This document shows positions 1-4,464 of a DNA stretch of 8,068 nt, one piece after another. Numbering within the stretch: position 1 is the first letter of the stretch; the number at the start of each line of letters is the position of its first letter. The position numbers were made by a program, and so were the translations under genes. The stretch is from the NCBI GenBank assembly GCA_947630315.1, contig CANRHA010000076.1, positions 1-8,068 of the forward strand, in the 5' to 3' direction. Under the pieces are notes generated by a model. The model was given only the letters and a program-made list of their open reading frames with translations. It ran no database searches and was not told where the DNA came from. Origin of the DNA: an uncultured Clostridia bacterium. Lineage in GTDB: Bacteria > Bacillota > Clostridia > Oscillospirales > Ruminococcaceae.

Positions 1-8
1 CCCGGCTC

Positions 9-2063
9 TCAGACGTAATTCATATCCGCGTCATAGAATTTCAGCATATCCTCGTTGATCTCGAACTCAACCCTTTTGCTTTCGCCGGGGGCGAGCAACA
101 CCTTTTTCAGCCCTTTCAGCTCGCGCAGGGGGCGCACAACGCTGCCCTTTACGTCGCGAATGTAAAGCTGGACCGCCTCTTTCATCGCCATGCTGCCGGT
201 GTTGGTGACGGTAACCTCCGCTTTTATTTTTGATCCCGGCGTCAGAACGCTGCTGCTCAAGGTCACGCCCGAGTATTCGGCTTTGGTGTATGAAAGCCCG
301 CAGCCGAAGGAGTAGAGCGGCTTATTCGGAACGTCCATGTAGTTTGAAACGTAGCGGATAAACTTGTCGGTATCCGGTTTAGGTCTGCCGGTCATGAACT
401 GGCTGTATGATATCGGAAGCTGGCCGGAGCAGTAGGGGATACTCATCGAGAGTCTGCCGGAGGGGTTCACGTTTCCGAATAAGATGTCGGCGATCCCGAG
501 GCAGCCGAGGGTCCCGGGCAGCCATGCTTCAAGTATGGCGGGTGATTTTTCGGCTATAAGCGGCATGGCGAGGGGGCGGCCTCCGAAGACCACGGTCACG
601 GTGTTTCCGTTTGCTGAGATGACCTTTTCAAAGAGGTCTTTGTGTTTTTGGGCGATCGAAATGTCCGCAACGCTCATCGATTCGCCGGTAGGGATCTGGT
701 TTTCGCCTATTGCGAGAACTACCGCGCTGCAATTTGCAATTTCACTCAGCTCGGTGTCGGTCAGCTCGTTGCGGCAGAATAACTCAAATTTTGTTTCGGG
801 GCATATCTCTTTGAGGGCTTCGCTCAGGGTAACTGTCTTAGATTCATCGGCAAAAATCGCCCATGAACCTACAATAAGCCTGTCGTCCGCAAGGGAGCCC
901 ACGACCGCTGTTCTTCCGTTTTTGCTTAAGGGGAGAACGCCGTCGTTCTTAAGTAAAACCGCCGTTTCCGAGGCCGCCCTGCGGCTGAGCTCGCGGAATT
1001 TTTCGCTGAAAATGATTTTGCGTTCCGCATCTTCCGAAGCGTCTTTATAGGGATTTTCAAACAGGCCGAGTTCGTTTTTGAGAATAAGCACGCGCAGGAC
1101 GGCTTCATCAAGAATATCCTCGCTCAGCTCGCCGCTTTTAACGAGGTCGGCGGCGCTGCTCAGGTAGCAATCGCTCATCATATCTATGTCGCAGCCGGCT
1201 TCAAGGGATTTTTTTGCGGCGTCTCGGCGATCCTCGGAGCTTCCCTGTATGACCGTTTCGCCTATGGCGTTGTAATCGGAAATAACAACGCCTTCAAAGC
1301 CCATATCCTTGCGCAGAACGTCTCTTAGGAGGCGTTTATTTGTTGAACAGGGCTTGCGGTCTATCGTGTTGAAAGCCGTCATAACGAGCTTTACGCCGGC
1401 TTCAACGGCAGCGCGGTAGGGTTTCAGATATTCGTCAAAAAGCGTGTGCTCGCATATTTCGGTGACGTTATAATCCCTGCCGGCGACGGGGGCGCCATAG
1501 GCTGCAAAATGTTTAACGCAGGCGGCAACCTTGCCCTTAGCCGAAACGTCGTCGCCCTGGAATCCCTTTACCATAGCCCTTGCCATCAGCGAATTGAGGT
1601 AGGGGTCTTCTCCGGTCGATTCCATGCATCTGCCCCAGCGGCTGTCTTTAACGAGATCGACCATAGGGGAAAAAGTGGCGTGAACTCCGGCGGCCGAGGC
1701 TTCTTCCGCAGCCGCGGAGGCTATTTCCTCAGCAAGATCGGGATCAAAGCCCGAACCGATGGCGATAGGAACCGGGAAAGCGGTTTTGTAGCCGTGAATG
1801 ACGTCGGCCATGAATATCGCGGGGATCTTGTGCGGCTGTTTCGCCATCATTCTGTTTTGCAGGTCGATAAGGTGGCGCGCGCCGTGTTCGCCGAGAACGC
1901 TGCCGGTGCGGTAGGGCTGGTCGGCGTCCATCTTAAACTCGGCTGCCGGCCCGGTTATCATGCCCACATCTCCGAAAAATCCGCCGTGCAGCTGAACGAG
2001 CTGTTCGGCCTTTTCCTCAAGGCTCATTTCGGAGAGCAGTTTTTTGATTTCATCGAGTGTCAT
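9..2063 (-). CDS. bglX: Beta-glucosidase-type glycoside hydrolase, family 3 (BglX-like), cytoplasmic
   Basis: This 684-residue family 3 glycoside hydrolase should release non-reducing-end beta-linked glucose (or a related sugar such as xylose) from oligosaccharides by a retaining mechanism. The (beta/alpha)8 N-terminal domain spans about residues 10-330. It shows substrate-pocket motifs DVIHG (D87), SRWGR (141-145) and KHFAAYG (K184/H185), and the nucleophile signature GVVISDYNAI with D263. The second domain (about 365-560) contains GENQIPTGES, where E461 is the likely acid/base by alignment from memory with BglX. The hallmark LYSFGCGLSY lies at 583-592, followed by a fibronectin-III-like domain (about 600-684). 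There is no signal peptide, so it should act inside the cell on imported oligosaccharides, unlike periplasmic E. coli BglX. The ATG start is preceded by AAAGGA at 2072-2077, 8 nt away. The gene is complete, with TGA at 9-11. Family is certain; exact sugar specificity is not. No transporter or regulator gene is visible next to it. Confidence 0.95.
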   Translation of the reverse strand: MTLDEIKKLLSEMSLEEKAEQLVQLHGGFFGDVGMITGPAAEFKMDADQPYRTGSVLGEHGARHLIDLQNRMMAKQPHKIPAIFMADVIHGYKTAFPVPIAIGSGFDPDLAEEIASAAAEEASAAGVHATFSPMVDLVKDSRWGRCMESTGEDPYLNSLMARAMVKGFQGDDVSAKGKVAACVKHFAAYGAPVAGRDYNVTEICEHTLFDEYLKPYRAAVEAGVKLVMTAFNTIDRKPCSTNKRLLRDVLRKDMGFEGVVISDYNAIGETVIQGSSEDRRDAAKKSLEAGCDIDMMSDCYLSSAADLVKSGELSEDILDEAVLRVLILKNELGLFENPYKDASEDAERKIIFSEKFRELSRRAASETAVLLKNDGVLPLSKNGRTAVVGSLADDRLIVGSWAIFADESKTVTLSEALKEICPETKFELFCRNELTDTELSEIANCSAVVLAIGENQIPTGESMSVADISIAQKHKDLFEKVISANGNTVTVVFGGRPLAMPLIAEKSPAILEAWLPGTLGCLGIADILFGNVNPSGRLSMSIPYCSGQLPISYSQFMTGRPKPDTDKFIRYVSNYMDVPNKPLYSFGCGLSYTKAEYSGVTLSSSVLTPGSKIKAEVTVTNTGSMAMKEAVQLYIRDVKGSVVRPLRELKGLKKVLLAPGESKRVEFEINEDMLKFYDADMNYV

Positions 2064-2098
2064 ATCAACAGTCCTTTCGCAAGATTTTCTTTGATTCG

Positions 2099-2128
2099 AT
2101 TATATCTCACGCAGGCGCGCCATGTCAA
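2099..2128 (-). promoter_or_regulatory. Sigma-A promoter of the family 3 glycosidase gene
   Basis: On the minus strand a perfect -35 TTGACA (2123-2128) is followed after 18 bp by a perfect -10 TATAAT (2099-2104). Transcription should start near 2092, giving a leader of about 30 nt that includes the AAAGGA ribosome binding site. The spacer contains the 8-bp palindrome GGCGCGCC (2114-2121). No catabolite-response (cre) match was recognised around the start site. Confidence 0.85.
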
Positions 2129-2140
2129 GAGCGGCGCGAT

Positions 2141-2175
2141 TAGAAGACAGATGTCAGAAAACAGAAATCAGATCA
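2141..2175. repeat. Left 7-bp tandem repeat array (CAGANNN units)
   Basis: Five consecutive 7-bp units can be read on the plus strand: TAGAAGA, CAGATGT, CAGAAAA, CAGAAAT, CAGATCA. Each unit is CAGA plus three variable bases, except the first, which begins TAGA. The array lies just upstream of the glycosidase promoter. A matching array in inverted orientation occurs at 2387-2421. Confidence 0.75.
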
Positions 2176-2254
2176 TTAAGGAGCAGGTTTGACAGGGAAT
2201 GCGGGCGCAGCGGGTAAATGACGCGGTAAAGTTTCGGAAGAAGTAAAGAAATTG

Positions 2255-2288
2255 AAAAAACGCGCCCTGCCATAATTGACGGAGCGCG
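2255..2288 (-). terminator. Rho-independent terminator for the AI-2E-family gene
   Basis: On the minus strand the RNA folds as CGCGC-U-CC (from 2288-2281), a 13-nt loop, then GGGCGCG (2267-2261), directly followed by six U residues (2260-2255). The stem has 7 GC pairs with one bulged U. It lies about 220 nt beyond the stop codon at 2507, inside the stretch bracketed by the heptamer arrays. No nearer hairpin with a U-tract was seen. It is asymmetric, with no T-run on the plus strand. Confidence 0.75.
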
Positions 2289-2386
2289 GGGGATGAACTT
2301 ATAGATAAATCAGGATTTACATCATATACAAATTATTCCAACCCCATTTGCAAAAGTCGATTGCTACCCTCTTAAATAAGCGGTGA

Positions 2387-2421
2387 AATTCTGTCTTCTG
2401 ATATCTGCTTTCTGTCATCTA
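2387..2421. repeat. Right 7-bp tandem repeat array, inverted relative to the left one
   Basis: Read on the minus strand from 2421 down to 2387, the units are TAGATGA, CAGAAAG, CAGATAT, CAGAAGA, CAGAATT. This is the same unit length, unit number and TAGA-then-CAGA order as the left array. The two arrays therefore form degenerate terminal inverted repeats around a 211-bp centre. Matching positions between arrays are mostly the CAGA cores (24 of 35). Confidence 0.75.
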
Positions 2422-2506
2422 TTCGGGCAGCCTTCGCTTACGAATACCATTTTATCAATGGGAGGCAACGGCGATTCTTCGCACCTGCACTATCCCTCTC
2501 ACCCCA

Positions 2507-3790
2507 TCATTCATCTTCCTGCTGCTCCTTCTTTTCATCATCAGCCTGCGCGGCGCTCTCGGCGTTTTCCGCAAGCTCTATCGGCTCCTCCGGCGAGTTC
2601 GTCACCTTTCCTATGTCCTTGCCGGGCATTCCGTAATACGAGTCGTCGGTCGGCATGTTCTTGCTTTTCAGCCGCGAGTTGATGTAGCTGCTGAGCATGT
2701 CTGACGCCACGGCGAAGAGCGGAACGCCGACTATCATTCCGACGATCCCGAACATCGAGCCGAAGATTATGATAGAGAACAGCATCCAGAACGAGGACAG
2801 ACCGATTCTCGAACCGAGAATTTTCGGGCCGATTATGTTGCCGTCAAGCTGCTGAAGTGCGATAATGAATATAAGGAACCAGATTATCTTTTTCGGCTCG
2901 GCTATCAGTATCAGTATTGCCGAGGGAATAGCGCCTATAAACGGGCCGAAGATCGGTATGATGTTCGTGATCCCGACGATTATGGATATGAGCATAACGT
3001 ACGGCATGTCGAGTATCAGAAGCCCTATGCCGCAGATGAGGCCGATTATGGCCGAATCAATTACTTTTCCGTAGATGAAGTTTAAGAACGCGCTGTTTGT
3101 GTCCGATGTTATTCTGAAGATCCTGGCGTAAGTCTCCTCGCGGAAAAGCGCCACAATGACCTTTTTTGCCTGTATCTGCAGCGATTCCTTGCTGAATAAA
3201 AAGTAAATCGCGAAGATAACGCCGAAGACGAAGTTCTTGACCGAGTTGGCAAAGTTCATAAGACTTGCCAAAAATTCAGTGAGCTTAGGGCCGAGGGCGG
3301 TGAACAACGAGCGTATATTGGTCAGGATATCCGACAGCTGCTGATCCACGATGCTCTGAATGCTCGGAACGTCTTCCAAAACCTTATTGAACCATTTTTC
3401 AAGCTTAGGCAGCTCGGTTGTAATTCCAGAATAGATGCCCGGAACCGCCGAAATGATCTCGGGTATTACCGAGAGGACTATAGCGAGTATGACCGCGATG
3501 AACACAAGCGTAGCCACGAGCACTCCCAGCGCTCGCGTCAGCTTAGGCCGCGGTTTTTTCTTGAATATGAACCTTGTGAGAAATTTCTCGGTCGACATCA
3601 TGATCGGGTTCATTATAAACGCGATCACGGCGCCCCAGATCACCGGCATGAATATGCTCAGCGCGGTGGAGAAGATGGTTTTTACGGTATCCCATCTGAA
3701 TATCGCCATTATCAGGATAAGGGTGATTATAATTGCGATTATCACATATTTGAGGATAAGGTTATACTTTTTGTTAGGTAAAAGTCTCAC
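2507..3790 (-). CDS. AI-2E family (PerM/YdiK/YtvI-type) integral membrane transporter
   Basis: This is a 427-residue polytopic inner-membrane protein of the AI-2E exporter family (formerly UPF0118). Members include the autoinducer-2 exporter TqsA, Na+/H+ antiporter-like proteins and many of unknown substrate, so the transported solute cannot be assigned. Hydrophobic segments lie at about 11-31, 40-60, 86-110, 184-200, 244-261, 264-297, 302-313 and 333-362. A long soluble stretch (about 112-180) sits between the third and fourth segments, as is usual. Family signatures are ITNIIPIFGPFIGAIPSAIL (274-293) and the QQLDGN..GPKILGSRIGL block (313-331). The tail after about 375 is hydrophilic and very acidic. 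The start is GTG, supported by GAGGGAG at 3798-3804, 7 nt upstream. It appears monocistronic, with its own promoter and terminator. No luxS or quorum gene is nearby. Confidence 0.93.
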   Translation of the reverse strand: MRLLPNKKYNLILKYVIIAIIITLILIMAIFRWDTVKTIFSTALSIFMPVIWGAVIAFIMNPIMMSTEKFLTRFIFKKKPRPKLTRALGVLVATLVFIAVILAIVLSVIPEIISAVPGIYSGITTELPKLEKWFNKVLEDVPSIQSIVDQQLSDILTNIRSLFTALGPKLTEFLASLMNFANSVKNFVFGVIFAIYFLFSKESLQIQAKKVIVALFREETYARIFRITSDTNSAFLNFIYGKVIDSAIIGLICGIGLLILDMPYVMLISIIVGITNIIPIFGPFIGAIPSAILILIAEPKKIIWFLIFIIALQQLDGNIIGPKILGSRIGLSSFWMLFSIIIFGSMFGIVGMIVGVPLFAVASDMLSSYINSRLKSKNMPTDDSYYGMPGKDIGKVTNSPEEPIELAENAESAAQADDEKKEQQEDE

Positions 3791-3797
3791 TCCGACA

Positions 3798-3804
3798 CTC
3801 CCTC
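3798..3804 (-). promoter_or_regulatory. Ribosome binding site fixing the GTG start of the AI-2E-family gene
   Basis: On the minus strand GAGGGAG lies 7 nt before the GTG codon at 3788-3790. This decides for the GTG start, which also gives the family-typical short N-terminus before the first membrane segment. Confidence 0.75.
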
Positions 3805-3822
3805 AGAAAAAAAGATAAACAT

Positions 3823-3851
3823 ATTATAGTACATTTTTCCCGAAATGTCCA
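3823..3851 (-). promoter_or_regulatory. Sigma-A promoter of the AI-2E-family gene
   Basis: On the minus strand -35 TGGACA (3846-3851) and -10 TATAAT (3823-3828) are separated by 17 bp, so 11 of 12 positions match consensus. The predicted start is near 3816, giving a leader of about 25 nt. The palindrome AGAAAATTTTCT (3870-3881) begins 19 bp upstream of the -35 box. Confidence 0.8.
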
Positions 3852-3869
3852 TAGCATAAAGCAATTTTA

Positions 3870-3881
3870 AGAAAATTTTCT
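3870..3881. promoter_or_regulatory. 12-bp palindrome, candidate operator upstream of the leftward promoter
   Basis: AGAAAATTTTCT is a perfect 12-bp palindrome whose 10-bp core GAAAATTTTC recurs at 3969-3978, 98 bp away centre to centre. Its place just upstream of the -35 box of the membrane-protein gene fits a protein binding site. No specific regulator is recognised. Confidence 0.4.
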
Positions 3882-3917
3882 GCCCCTTTTAAACTTCGCC
3901 GCCGTCATCGGGTAGGC

Positions 3918-3947
3918 TTTTGCAGTCCTCCAAGGGTTACTGCAAGA
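3918..3947. other. Small hairpin (TTGCAGT / ACTGCAA)
   Basis: TTGCAGT (3920-3926) and ACTGCAA (3939-3945) form a perfect 7-bp stem. It is extendable by one G-U and one A-U pair outward and by CC/GG inward. There is no U-tract on either side, so a terminator is unlikely. It lies between the two candidate operators, upstream of both promoters. Confidence 0.45.
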
Positions 3948-3960
3948 ATTTACCATCCGA

Positions 3961-3986
3961 ATTTTCAGGAAAATTTTCCGGAAAAT
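3961..3986. promoter_or_regulatory. 26-bp near-perfect dyad, candidate operator upstream of the rightward promoter
   Basis: The dyad is ATTTTC, A, GGAAAATTTTCC, G, GAAAAT, and it is symmetrical over 26 bp except for one pair (A3967 against G3980). It ends 36 bp before the -10 box of the rightward promoter. It shares the core GAAAATTTTC with the palindrome at 3870-3881. A dimeric regulator site, possibly shared by the divergent promoters, is plausible but unproven. Confidence 0.45.
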
Positions 3987-4017
3987 CTCGCTTTAGGTAT
4001 TTCTTTCGGACTCAAAG

Positions 4018-4028
4018 TGTGGTACAAT
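4018..4028 (+). promoter_or_regulatory. Extended -10 promoter reading toward pcrA
   Basis: TGTGG followed by TACAAT (4023-4028) matches the Gram-positive extended -10 pattern TRTGN-TATAAT with one mismatch. The -35 at 17-bp spacing is poor (TTTCTT, 4000-4005), which extended -10 promoters tolerate. Transcription would start near 4035 and run through the GC-rich fold-back region, giving pcrA a leader of about 430 nt or producing a separate RNA. No better promoter was seen between 4400 and 4464. Confidence 0.55.
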
Positions 4029-4081
4029 ATACTACAGCTGAGCTTTTCGCCGCCGCCTTGCGGTTGCCGAAACCTGCGTTA

Positions 4082-4340
4082 GGGCGCGTAAACCCCACCT
4101 TTCTGCCTCCGCGCCGCCCTGCGCGAATCCCTGCGCCCCTGCGGGGGCGCAGTCCGCCCCCACAGGGGGACGGGCCGGCCGCATCTCAGGCGGGGCGGGG
4201 GCTGCCGCCCCACAGCGGCGCGCGAAAGCCCGGGGCCCGCTCGCCCCCTCATCTTGCAGCCCCAACCCCGCCCCGCCTGATATGCGGCCCGGGGATTCGC
4301 GCAGGGCAGGGGAGGAGCAGCAAGCCCCCTTCACGCGCCC
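4082..4340 (+). repeat. Long nested inverted-repeat structure; candidate structured leader RNA, ncRNA or palindromic element
   Basis: Arms nest in order around one centre. The outer pair is GGGCGCGT (4082-4089) with ACGCGCCC (4333-4340). Next is CTGCCTCC (4103-4110) with GGAG-ga-GCAG (4311-4320). Then comes a perfect 16-bp stem, 4116-4131 with 4292-4307. Innermost is a 24-bp stem with one mismatch (C4185 opposite T4281), 4177-4200 with 4266-4289, continued by GCTG/CAGC (4201-4204 with 4257-4260). Between the two long stems the left side alone holds two local hairpins, 4132-4151 (8-bp stem, TGCG loop) and 4152-4171, while the right side has only 2 nt. The result resembles a four-way junction. 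Strand is assigned from the upstream promoter only. It does not match tmRNA, RNase P RNA, 6S RNA or any riboswitch I can recognise. Confidence 0.6.
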
Positions 4341-4464
4341 GCCGCACCCGCGCCCTGCGCCCATGCCCCGAATCATCGCAGCAGACCGCCGGACGCGCCC
4401 CGCATAGCCATGGGGAACATACAAACCGTAAACGATCGCACATTTTAACATATATGGAGGAAAC

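Larger units (their letters stand above)
2064..2506. other. Intergenic region: glycosidase promoter, inverted heptamer arrays, terminator
   Basis: These 443 bp separate the start of the glycosidase gene from the end of the AI-2E-family gene. The region holds the glycosidase promoter, a left heptamer array (2141-2175), an intrinsic terminator reading leftward (2255-2288), and a right heptamer array in the opposite orientation (2387-2421). The rest (2176-2254, 2289-2386, 2422-2506) shows no convincing gene. The few short reading frames there have at most about 15 codons and poor start contexts. Confidence 0.8.
3791..4464. other. Divergent intergenic region: promoters, palindromes, GC-rich structured segment
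   Basis: This 674-bp region separates the leftward membrane-protein gene from the rightward pcrA operon. Positions 3791-4030 are AT-rich and contain both candidate promoters, two palindromes sharing GAAAATTTTC and a hairpin. Positions about 4040-4410 jump to very high GC (hand counts: 51 of 60 at 4141-4200 and 47 of 60 at 4201-4260) and hold the nested fold-back structure. Positions 4410-4464 return to AT-rich sequence ending in the pcrA ribosome binding site. Both strands stay open for 180-200 codons across the GC-rich part, but no recognisable protein is encoded. Confidence 0.8.

Noticed and set aside
1446..2192. Plus-strand open frame of 248 codons antisense to the glycosidase gene
   Set aside because: It is a shadow of the family 3 glycosidase gene, whose motifs are unambiguous on the minus strand.
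2198..2245. 15-codon plus-strand frame starting ATGCGGGCGCAG, with AAGGAG upstream
   Set aside because: The spacing from AAGGAG to ATG is about 15 nt, no promoter fits (the TTGACA at 2189-2194 has no -10 at a usable distance), and the peptide has no recognisable features.
2306..2319. 14-bp palindrome TAAATC-AG-GATTTA
   Set aside because: It is a single AT-rich copy with no promoter nearby that it would regulate and no U-tract, so chance is a sufficient explanation.
2417..2452. 11-codon minus-strand frame (ATG at 2452-2450, encoding MVFVSEGCPNR) running toward the right heptamer array
   Set aside because: It has no ribosome binding site and is very short. It may be part of a dispersed repeat, but nothing in the window shows that it is translated.
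3918..3947. The TTGCAGT/ACTGCAA hairpin as a terminator
   Set aside because: There is no U-tract on either strand after the stem, and no gene ends nearby.
4082..4340. CRISPR array, tRNA, rRNA, RNase P RNA, tmRNA or 6S RNA in the structured region
   Set aside because: There are no regularly spaced direct repeats, no tRNA arms or CCA end, and none of the conserved sequence blocks of those RNAs that I can recognise.
4440..4455. AT-rich stretch (TTTTAACATATA) directly upstream of the pcrA ribosome binding site as a -10 box
   Set aside because: No -35 element or extended -10 TG fits at proper spacing, and a start there would leave almost no leader.
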